Source: an uncultured Cryomorphaceae bacterium (GTDB taxonomy: Bacteria; Bacteroidota; Bacteroidia; Flavobacteriales_D; Parvicellaceae). From it: a stretch of DNA of 33,608 nucleotides. Shown here one piece after another: positions 26,488 through 33,608 of the stretch. Location: the NCBI GenBank assembly GCA_947311505.1, contig CAMZLL010000181.1:1-33608 (forward strand). Direction: 5' to 3'. The notes under the pieces were generated by a model, which had not been told where the DNA came from, searched no databases, and saw nothing but the letters and a program-made list of their open reading frames with translations. Position 1 is the first letter of the stretch; the number at the start of each line of letters is the position of its first letter. Both the position numbers and the translations under genes were made by a program.

Positions 26488-27705
26488 TCAACAAATCCCT
26501 GCTTCTGATAAGTCTTTCCAAAAATTAGGATAAGATTTTGAAACGACCTTCTCATCTTCGATAGTTATAGGAAACAGCATAGCTAAAGGGGCAAATGACA
26601 TAGCCATTCGATGATCATCATAAGTAGCAATAGGTTCTATCGTTTTTTGTATAAGTTGATTTGGGGCTAAATACACCTCTTGATCAGTTATAATATCAAG
26701 GTTGATGTGCAATTTGTTAAGTTCTGTTTTCATTGCAGCTACACGGTCGGTTTCTTTAATTTTTAATGTTTTTAGTCCCTTCATCTTTACTTCTATACCG
26801 AGCCCTGCACAAGAAACCAATATGGTTTGCGCTATGTCTGGACAAGATTCTAAATCTAATTCAATACTTTTTTTAATCTCATTATTTTTCGTTAATAAAA
26901 TACCTCCATCGATAAATGTAGTCTGTACACCTAGCTGAGTATAAATAGCAACTAATTCAGAATCTCCTTGTAGGCTTTTTGCTTTAAGCCCCATAAGAGT
27001 AATGCTACAACTATCGGATAACGCTGCTATTCCATACCAATAGGAAGCGGCACTCCAGTCGGCTTCAATTTTTATTGTTTTAGCTTGATAGTGATTACTT
27101 ACAACTATTATTGTATTACCTTCCCAATAAACATTTGCACCAAAGTATTTCATCATAGAAATAGTCATATCTATATAAGGTTTTGAAATAACCTCACCTT
27201 CAAAAGAGAGATGGAGCCCTTCATCTAATAATGGAGCTATAAGTAGTAAACTAGAGATAAACTGACTACTAACACCTCCGTTTATAATAAGTTTACCACC
27301 TTTAATAGATTTTCCGGTTAATAGCAAAGGAGGATATCCATCATTGTGTTTGTAATTAATTTCTGCACCTAATGATCGGAGGGCATCTACTAGAATACGT
27401 ATAGGTCGCTTTTGCATGCGATCTGACCCCGTCAACTCCCAATTACCTGTTGGTCTTGTAGCTAAAAATGAAGTTAAAAATCGCATAGCTGTTCCAGCTG
27501 GACCTATATCTAAAATGGAACTTGTTTTATATGATTTTAGAATAACATCCAAAACCTGTGTATCATCTGCAATAGCTAAATTATCGATAACGAAATCATC
27601 TTTACATAAAGCTCTTATTATTAGAGCCCTGTTACTCTCGCTTTTAGAAGACGTAAGGTTAATTAATGCATTTATTGAATGAGAATTTGACACAATGCTC
27701 TTCAT
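26488..27705 (-). CDS. aroA: 3-phosphoshikimate 1-carboxyvinyltransferase (EPSP synthase)
   Basis: SSKSESNRALIIRAL, GPAGTAMRFLTSFLA, GGVSSQFISSLLLIAPLL, LKIKETDRVAAM, TYDDHRMAMSFAPLA. Confidence 0.95.
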   Translation of the reverse strand: MKSIVSNSHSINALINLTSSKSESNRALIIRALCKDDFVIDNLAIADDTQVLDVILKSYKTSSILDIGPAGTAMRFLTSFLATRPTGNWELTGSDRMQKRPIRILVDALRSLGAEINYKHNDGYPPLLLTGKSIKGGKLIINGGVSSQFISSLLLIAPLLDEGLHLSFEGEVISKPYIDMTISMMKYFGANVYWEGNTIIVVSNHYQAKTIKIEADWSAASYWYGIAALSDSCSITLMGLKAKSLQGDSELVAIYTQLGVQTTFIDGGILLTKNNEIKKSIELDLESCPDIAQTILVSCAGLGIEVKMKGLKTLKIKETDRVAAMKTELNKLHINLDIITDQEVYLAPNQLIQKTIEPIATYDDHRMAMSFAPLAMLFPITIEDEKVVSKSYPNFWKDLSEAGIC

Positions 27706-27711
27706 GAAATA

Positions 27712-28443
27712 TTATTTAGTTGCTTTTTTCTGAACAGGAAAGAAATAACGAAAATCTAAAGTAATGTAATTTCCTTTTAATTTTGTTGTATAACGTTGTT
27801 GCAGATTGGCATCGTAATTATAGTCAATTCGAACCTCAATTATCTCTTTAAAAGGATTGACTAATGACGCTCCAATATAGAAATTACCTTTTGCAGCAGT
27901 TCTGTATTCAAAACCTAGATTTGCCAACATAGAGAAATGCATCCAATACCGTTTCAAGCCTACAGATTGTATCAGCCTATTTTCACCTAGACTTTGCACA
28001 CTGGAAGGATAAAAATCCAGACTCATACCCGCTGATGTATTCATAAATAGCTTTTCAGATAAACGAATATAAATCAAACCTTGAAAGGGAATAGCGTACG
28101 AAATAAATCCAAAATCTGCTAAATCTGAAGTGTCACGACTACTTTCTTGCGCTTTTATATTATAGTTTCTCCTTATATAACTGATGCCCGTTTCTAGGGA
28201 AATCAAAGAAGTGAAATTTCTTCGCATTACCATTCCCATACTGTATCCATATTTTGGAAAAACACCAATTTCCGTTACGGTATCATTAAGAATACTAGGC
28301 TCTATACCAAAATAATTAACAGGAATAATAGGTTTAAATTGCATTCCAAACGTGTAGTCGTCAAGCTTTGCTTTTCTAGAGTTTTGTGCCTTTATGACAT
28401 TGTTAAATGCAAATAGTACTATTATAAATATTAATTTTTTCAA
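27712..28443 (-). CDS. Outer-membrane beta-barrel-like protein
   Basis: Signal peptide MKKLIFIIVLFAFNNVIKAQ; alternating amphipathic segments and aromatic C-terminal strand (YITLDFRYFFPVQKK). Confidence 0.7.
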   Translation of the reverse strand: MKKLIFIIVLFAFNNVIKAQNSRKAKLDDYTFGMQFKPIIPVNYFGIEPSILNDTVTEIGVFPKYGYSMGMVMRRNFTSLISLETGISYIRRNYNIKAQESSRDTSDLADFGFISYAIPFQGLIYIRLSEKLFMNTSAGMSLDFYPSSVQSLGENRLIQSVGLKRYWMHFSMLANLGFEYRTAAKGNFYIGASLVNPFKEIIEVRIDYNYDANLQQRYTTKLKGNYITLDFRYFFPVQKKATK

Positions 28444-28460
28444 TCCGTTATTCTTTTATG

Positions 28461-28468
28461 CAAAGATA
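28461..28468 (-). promoter_or_regulatory. Candidate -7 element for the outer-membrane protein gene
   Basis: Minus-strand TATCTTTGCA (TAnnTTTG) 18 bp upstream of the start codon; no clear -33 box. Confidence 0.45.
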
Positions 28469-28587
28469 GAACGATTTTTTGAGTAAAAAATTGTGAACTA
28501 TTTATACGTACTATATCAGTTATTTAAAGGAGCCTATATTTAGCTTCTGGTCGGAAAATATTAAAATCAGTTAATTTTATGTGTAAG

Positions 28588-28944
28588 TTAAGCTATAGAT
28601 CTTACATGTACTTGAATATCCATAGCATTCAGAGGCAAATACTTTTCTTTATTAACAGATTTTACACTTGCCGAAATTGCATAACCTTGCGCCATTTTCT
28701 TTTTAATAATAGCACTCGTTTTTGAGGATACATATCCCAGTTTGAATCCTTTAAAGGACACCATCAAGGAATTTTCATCCCATGCTCGATTATCGTCTTT
28801 TTCTATATCTAGTATTGCACCGTTTTTGAGATGGTGGTAGATATAAATCATATCGTAACGTGTCAATTCCTCTACATGTGTTAGTATCCCTAGATTTGGT
28901 AGGTTAGAATTAAGTGAATTGTTTTGTATTTTTAACTGTCTCAT
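28588..28944 (-). CDS. Stand-alone HIRAN-domain-like protein
   Basis: AILDIEKDDNRAWDENSLMVSFKGFKLGYVSSKTSAIIKKKMAQGYAISASVKSV resembles HIRAN (x-R-x-x-x-x-x-N-A/S-L-x-V...G-Y-V/I). ORF track runs to 28989, but MRQLKIQ (28944) is the likelier start, removing the overlap with the upstream gene. Confidence 0.75.
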   Translation of the reverse strand: MRQLKIQNNSLNSNLPNLGILTHVEELTRYDMIYIYHHLKNGAILDIEKDDNRAWDENSLMVSFKGFKLGYVSSKTSAIIKKKMAQGYAISASVKSVNKEKYLPLNAMDIQVHVRSIA

Positions 28945-28963
28945 AATCTTGTTTTTATAGTGA

Positions 28964-29281
28964 TTAAGCAACCAATGAAAACTCTTCATTTGCTGTATTT
29001 AATAATGTTATATCTTCAAACTGATATTCTCTTATTCTTTGTGTAGAGTCAAACAAACTTGAGCAGATTTGATCGTAAACATCTACTCCAAAAGCAGTTA
29101 GTTTTCCAATTATTATATTTAACCCTGTAAAATCTATCGGAAATTTTGAATGGTATGTTTTTCCATTTTTAACAGCCGAGCATGAGAATAATAGTGCCTC
29201 ATCATTGGCTTCGTACACTAAGTGTTCAAAAGTTACGGATTCGAATCTTGCGAAAAACTGCTCTAATTGTAAAGTTGCCAT
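28964..29281 (-). CDS. Hypothetical protein, 105 aa
   Basis: Intact ORF directly upstream of the HIRAN-domain gene; no recognised motif. Confidence 0.65.
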   Translation of the reverse strand: MATLQLEQFFARFESVTFEHLVYEANDEALLFSCSAVKNGKTYHSKFPIDFTGLNIIIGKLTAFGVDVYDQICSSLFDSTQRIREYQFEDITLLNTANEEFSLVA

Positions 29282-29323
29282 AATATTTTTGTTTTAATTA
29301 CACCACAAAGAAACGACCTCACT

Positions 29324-29340
29324 CCGTAAACTATTTACGG
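29324..29340. promoter_or_regulatory. Operator-like dyad upstream of the 105-aa gene
   Basis: CCGTAAA-cta-TTTACGG, perfect 7-bp half sites, 43 bp upstream of the start. Confidence 0.35.
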
Positions 29341-29534
29341 TCTTCTTTTTATTTATTTTTTTAATATAAGTTAGACCCTATTCAATCGTTTATTCTATTA
29401 ATACCTTTAACGAATGTAAAAAGGATTTCCTTTACAATCTATAGTTCGAGAATCCCTTTTTTATGCACATCATAGCAAAGCTTACGTATTTATTCTTAAT
29501 ATTGCCATACTTTAGTATTACTAAAACCAAAACT

Positions 29535-30473
29535 ATGAGAATAGGATTAGATGTATCAGGGGGAGATTTTGCTCCTGATGCTACCATTAAAGGAGCTATT
29601 GATGCTCAAAAAGAAATCGGAGACGAACATGTTATCGTTCTCTTAGGGGATGAAAACATTTCAAAAGCGAAAATAGAGGAGTATGGAGCAGATGTATCCA
29701 AGTTTGATTTCATTCACGCACCAGATGTAATTGGTATGGAAGAGCATCCAGTAAAAGCTTTCAAAAGAAAAAAATATTCAAGTATCTCTGTAGGATTTCA
29801 TTTATTAGCAGAAGGAAAATTAGACGCACTATCAAGTGCTGGTAACTCAGGAGCTATGCTAGTGGGAGCTATGTATTCTATTAAACCCATAACAGGAGTG
29901 TACAGACCTTGCATTACCTCAATTCTTCCGAAAGAAGATGGCGGGAGTGGAATTGTATTAGATGTAGGAGTAAATGCAGATTGCAAGCCAGATGTTTTGT
30001 ATCAATATGCCATATTAGGTAGCTTGTATGCAGAGCATGTATATGGCATCAAAAATCCAAAAGTAGGATTACTCAATATTGGAGAGGAAGAAGAAAAAGG
30101 CAATTTACTTACACAGGCTACCCATAAGCTCATGAAAGAAACCAGTGACTTTAACTTCATTGGCAATATAGAGGGACGAGATTTATTTGGAAATTTGTCA
30201 GATGTTGTTGTCTGTGACGGCTTTACCGGAAATGTTGTTTTAAAGGAAGCAGAAGCGTTTTATACCATGATAGCTAAAAGAGGCTTATTAGATGATTATT
30301 TTTCTCGATTCAATTATGAATTGTACGGAGGCACACCTATTTTGGGTGTTAACGGTACAGTGTTGATTGGTCATGGAATTTCTTCACCATTGGCAATAAA
30401 AAACATGTTACTTTTGAGCCGTGATATCGCAAAGGCAGATTTGCCCAACCGAATTAAAACCGCATTTAAATGA
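29535..30473 (+). CDS. plsX: Phosphate acyltransferase PlsX
   Basis: MRIGLDVSGGDFAPDATIKGA, SSAGNSGAMLVGAMY, VVCDGFTGNVVLKEAE. The annotated ORF start (29463) adds 24 non-conserved residues; ATG at 29535 fits the family. Confidence 0.95.
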   Translation: MRIGLDVSGGDFAPDATIKGAIDAQKEIGDEHVIVLLGDENISKAKIEEYGADVSKFDFIHAPDVIGMEEHPVKAFKRKKYSSISVGFHLLAEGKLDALSSAGNSGAMLVGAMYSIKPITGVYRPCITSILPKEDGGSGIVLDVGVNADCKPDVLYQYAILGSLYAEHVYGIKNPKVGLLNIGEEEEKGNLLTQATHKLMKETSDFNFIGNIEGRDLFGNLSDVVVCDGFTGNVVLKEAEAFYTMIAKRGLLDDYFSRFNYELYGGTPILGVNGTVLIGHGISSPLAIKNMLLLSRDIAKADLPNRIKTAFK

Positions 30474-31456
30474 ATAAAACAACAGCCGCAATAACAGCCG
30501 TACATGGTGTCGTTCCTGAAAAGAAACTTACCAACGCAGATTTAGAAAAAATGGTAGATACCAATGACGAGTGGATCAAATCTCGTACTGGTATTTCCGA
30601 AAGAAGAATTGTGTCAGGAGGAGAAGTATTCTCTGATTTTGGAGCAGAAATAGTAAAAAACATTTGCGAAAAAAGAGGAATTGATCCTTTGGAAATAGAC
30701 ATGATAATTGTAGGCACCATCACTGGTGATTATAAATTTCCAAGCACCTCCAATGTAATATGCGATAAATCTGGAGCAAAAAACGCTTGGGGATATGACG
30801 TAAGTGCAGCTTGTTCAGGGTTTTTGTTTTCTCTCACCACAGGTCAACAGTTTATAGAAACTGGATTTGCAAAAAAAGTGATAGTTATTGGTGGAGATAT
30901 AATGTCTAGCATTATTAACTATAAAGATAGAGCAACTTGTATTATTTTTGGAGATGGCTTTGGTGGTGTACTACTAGAACCTAACACAGATGGTTTTGGT
31001 ATCCAAGATGCCATTATGAAAGTAGATGGTGCGGGTAGAGAATTCTTAATTCAAAAAGTAGGAGGGTCTGCTAATATCTTAAATGAAGATAATGTCAACT
31101 CTGATGACAGATATGTATATCAAGAAGGAAAGACCGTGTTTAAACATGCAGTAAAAAACATGGCAGGCGTATCAGCAGACATTATGGAGCGAAACAATCT
31201 CACAGGAGATGATGTAGATTGGTTAGTTCCCCACCAAGCAAACCTAAGAATAATAGATGCTACAGCAAAAAGAATGGAGCTGAGTAAAGAAAAAGTAATG
31301 ATTAATATTGAAAAATATGGAAACACTACTTCTGGCACAATACCATTATGCTTATGGGAATGGGAAGACAAATTGAAGAAAGGTGACAATGTGATATTAT
31401 CAGCATTTGGAGGAGGATTTACTTGGGGAGCAATATATATCAAGTGGGGATATTAA
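30470..31456 (+). CDS. fabH: 3-oxoacyl-ACP synthase III (FabH)
   Basis: TNDEWIKSRTGISERRI, DVSAACSGFLFSL (active-site Cys), WLVPHQANLRIIDATAKR (His), YGNTTSGTIPLCL (Asn). Confidence 0.96.
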   Translation: MNKTTAAITAVHGVVPEKKLTNADLEKMVDTNDEWIKSRTGISERRIVSGGEVFSDFGAEIVKNICEKRGIDPLEIDMIIVGTITGDYKFPSTSNVICDKSGAKNAWGYDVSAACSGFLFSLTTGQQFIETGFAKKVIVIGGDIMSSIINYKDRATCIIFGDGFGGVLLEPNTDGFGIQDAIMKVDGAGREFLIQKVGGSANILNEDNVNSDDRYVYQEGKTVFKHAVKNMAGVSADIMERNNLTGDDVDWLVPHQANLRIIDATAKRMELSKEKVMINIEKYGNTTSGTIPLCLWEWEDKLKKGDNVILSAFGGGFTWGAIYIKWGY

Positions 31457-31556
31457 AATTAAAAAACTAATTTAGAATAAATGTAAGCGTGAAAAAATAG
31501 AGTTGAATCACTTTATTTTTTACTTTCGTTATATAATTCAAACAAATACACACGTT

Positions 31557-32042
31557 ATGAAATTAACAGAAATACAAAAATTAATAAAATTCGTTTCCAA
31601 ATCAGGAGTTAGCGAAGTAGAGATAGAACAAAAAGATTTTAAAATATCAATAAAATCTAATGGAGGAAGCAGAGAAAATGTAGAAACTGTTTATATACAG
31701 CAACCACAAGCACCACAATATCAAACACCTGCACCAGTAGCACCACCAGCTGCTGCTGTAGAAGCAGCTCCAGTAGTAGAAACTCCGGTAGAAGTGGATA
31801 ACACATTTACCATAAACGCACAAATGATTGGGACATTCTACCGAAAACCAAATCCAGATTCACCTTCTTTTGTAGAAGTAGGAGACTCTATCAAAGAAGG
31901 AGATGAAATTTGCATCATAGAAGCCATGAAATTGTACAATAAAATAGAATCAGAAGTTTCTGGTAAGATTGTAAAAGTACTCGTTGATGACGGTACACCA
32001 GTAGAATTTGATCAGCCATTATTTTTGGTTGAGCCAGCATAA
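31557..32042 (+). CDS. accB: Acetyl-CoA carboxylase biotin carboxyl carrier protein
   Basis: Pro/Ala-rich linker then IGTFYRKPNPDSPSFVEVGDSIKEGDEICIIEAMKLYNKIESEVSGKI (biotinylation EAMKL). Likely start at 31557 rather than 31503. Confidence 0.95.
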   Translation: MKLTEIQKLIKFVSKSGVSEVEIEQKDFKISIKSNGGSRENVETVYIQQPQAPQYQTPAPVAPPAAAVEAAPVVETPVEVDNTFTINAQMIGTFYRKPNPDSPSFVEVGDSIKEGDEICIIEAMKLYNKIESEVSGKIVKVLVDDGTPVEFDQPLFLVEPA

Positions 32043-32102
32043 TTTATTAACTAAATAAAGCACATATAAATAATGGCTAAACGAAAGTATAAAAAGGATT
32101 TT

Positions 32103-33446
32103 ATGTTCGAGAAAATCTTAATTGCGAATAGAGGCGAAATCGCTTTAAGAATTATTCGTACTTGTAAAGAAATGGGCATAAAAACGGTAGCTGTTTACAG
32201 TACCGCAGACAAAGAAAGTTTACACGTAAGGTTTGCAGACGAAGCCGTTTGTATAGGACCACCTCCAAGTTCAGATTCTTATTTAAAAATAGCAAATATC
32301 ATAGCTGCAGCGGAGATTACCAACGCTGATGCAATTCACCCTGGATATGGTTTTTTAAGTGAAAATGCTGGTTTTTCAAGAATTTGCCAAGAAAATGACA
32401 TCAAATTTATTGGTGCATTACCTGAGCAAATAGACGGAATGGGAGACAAGGCCTCCGCTAAAGAAACCATGAAGAAAGCAAAAGTTCCTACCGTACCTGG
32501 TTCTGATGGTCTTCTAAAAGATTATACTGATTGTCATAAAACCGCTCAAAAAATAGGATATCCGGTAATGCTAAAAGCCACTGCTGGAGGTGGAGGTAGA
32601 GGTATGCGTTTATGTTGGAACGATGAACAACTTGAAGAAGGGTGGCACAGCGCAAGACAAGAATCTGCTGCTGCATTTGGTAATGACGGCATGTACATGG
32701 AAAAATACATAGAAGAACCTAGACACATTGAGATTCAGATTGCAGCAGATCAATATGGGAATGTTTGTCACCTTTCAGAAAGAGATTGTTCTATTCAAAG
32801 AAGACATCAAAAATTGGTAGAAGAAGTTCCTTCTCCATTTATGACAGACAAACTTCGTGAAAAAATGGGAATAGCAGCTAAAAAAGCTGCAACTGCTGTA
32901 AACTATGAGGGTGTTGGCACTGTAGAGTTTTTAGTAGATAAGAACAGAAATTTCTACTTTATGGAGATGAATACCCGTATTCAAGTAGAACATACCATTA
33001 CCGAAGAGGTAATCAATAGAGATTTGATAAAAGAACAAATTCGCATAGCAGCTGGTAAAAGAATATCAGGAGACGATTATTTGCCAAAGCGACACAGTAT
33101 GCAATGTAGAATAAATGCAGAAGATCCTTTCAAGGATTTCAGACCTTCACCAGGTACAATTACCAATTATCATAAACCAGGTGGTCATGGTGTTAGAATA
33201 GATACCCATGCGTATGCAGGATATAAAATTCCTCCACACTACGACTCTATGATCTCTAAATTGATAACTGTAGCTGAAACAAGAGAAGAATGTATTACCA
33301 AGATGAAAAGAGCATTAGATGAATACATCATTGAAGGAGTGAAAACGACCATACCATTTCACAAACAATTGATGTGTGATCCTGATTTTGTTTCGGGTAA
33401 CTTTACTACCAAGTTTATGGAGACTTTCGAAATAAAAGAAGAGTAG
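32103..33446 (+). CDS. accC: Acetyl-CoA carboxylase biotin carboxylase subunit
   Basis: [90 protein letters not shown]. Likely start at 32103 rather than 32073. Confidence 0.96.
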   Translation: MFEKILIANRGEIALRIIRTCKEMGIKTVAVYSTADKESLHVRFADEAVCIGPPPSSDSYLKIANIIAAAEITNADAIHPGYGFLSENAGFSRICQENDIKFIGALPEQIDGMGDKASAKETMKKAKVPTVPGSDGLLKDYTDCHKTAQKIGYPVMLKATAGGGGRGMRLCWNDEQLEEGWHSARQESAAAFGNDGMYMEKYIEEPRHIEIQIAADQYGNVCHLSERDCSIQRRHQKLVEEVPSPFMTDKLREKMGIAAKKAATAVNYEGVGTVEFLVDKNRNFYFMEMNTRIQVEHTITEEVINRDLIKEQIRIAAGKRISGDDYLPKRHSMQCRINAEDPFKDFRPSPGTITNYHKPGGHGVRIDTHAYAGYKIPPHYDSMISKLITVAETREECITKMKRALDEYIIEGVKTTIPFHKQLMCDPDFVSGNFTTKFMETFEIKEE

Positions 33447-33608
33447 TAACTCCTTTATTTTGGTTAAAAACCATAGAATCACTCCTATCAACAAACATAT
33501 AGTGTTAAAATTTCGTTACTACTCAGCAGCGAAATTAACAAATTTATTAGATAAAAAACCAAATAACTTGTTAGCCTTCCCCAAATATGCTTTTTCTTTG
33601 TATTATCG

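Noticed and set aside
29436-29456. tRNA T-arm-like string tagttcgagaatcc
   Set aside because: The bases flanking GTTCGA do not form the required 5-bp T stem, and no acceptor, D or anticodon arms are found nearby.
31680-31800. Low-complexity Pro/Ala-rich repeat
   Set aside because: Normal flexible linker of the biotin carboxyl carrier protein.
33506-33535. Hairpin aatttcg / cgaaatt near the right edge
   Set aside because: Short AT-rich 7-bp stem with a 12-nt loop and no T-run; too weak to call as terminator or RNA at a truncated window end.
33490-33608. Short open minus-strand frame at the right edge (DNTKKKHIWGRLTSYLVFYLINLLISLL...)
   Set aside because: Only about 38 codons are visible and they run off the window; cannot be judged.

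Overview
Chromosomal window from a Bacteroidota genome, probably Flavobacteriales (low GC, TAnnTTTG-type promoters, a T9SS/gliding-motility C-terminal domain, flexirubin-type genes). The left part carries housekeeping genes on the minus strand: lptE-like, a sigma-54 activator with no sensor domain, miaB, a SAM methyltransferase, mnmG and ybeY. Next comes a large secreted CUB/PKD/P-domain protein on the plus strand. The centre (about 11.9-26.4 kb) is a compact aryl-polyene/dialkylresorcinol (flexirubin-type) pigment locus. It is one tight minus-strand run: tyrosine ammonia-lyase, WG-repeat protein, FabG-like KR, FabF/B-like KS, ACP, LpxL-like acyltransferase, DarA-like, DarB-like, two hotdog dehydratases, an uncharacterised 133-aa protein, a BtrH-like protein and an ABC-2 exporter. 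A flavin-dependent halogenase-like gene is divergent from it. The right part has aroA, an outer-membrane barrel protein, a HIRAN-domain protein and the plsX-fabH-accB-accC fatty-acid operon. The signals most worth a second look are: (i) two parS-like ParB palindromes 45 bp apart between mnmG and the methyltransferase, one overlapping that gene's GTG start codon; (ii) the pigment locus, with a His-to-Gln dehydratase paralogue, two candidate esterifying acyltransferases, a WG-repeat protein, a 133-aa unknown and no visible chain-length factor; (iii) a structured repeat-like element at the left edge. No tRNA, rRNA, CRISPR array or transposase was found. All family calls come from motif recognition and memory; no database search was run.
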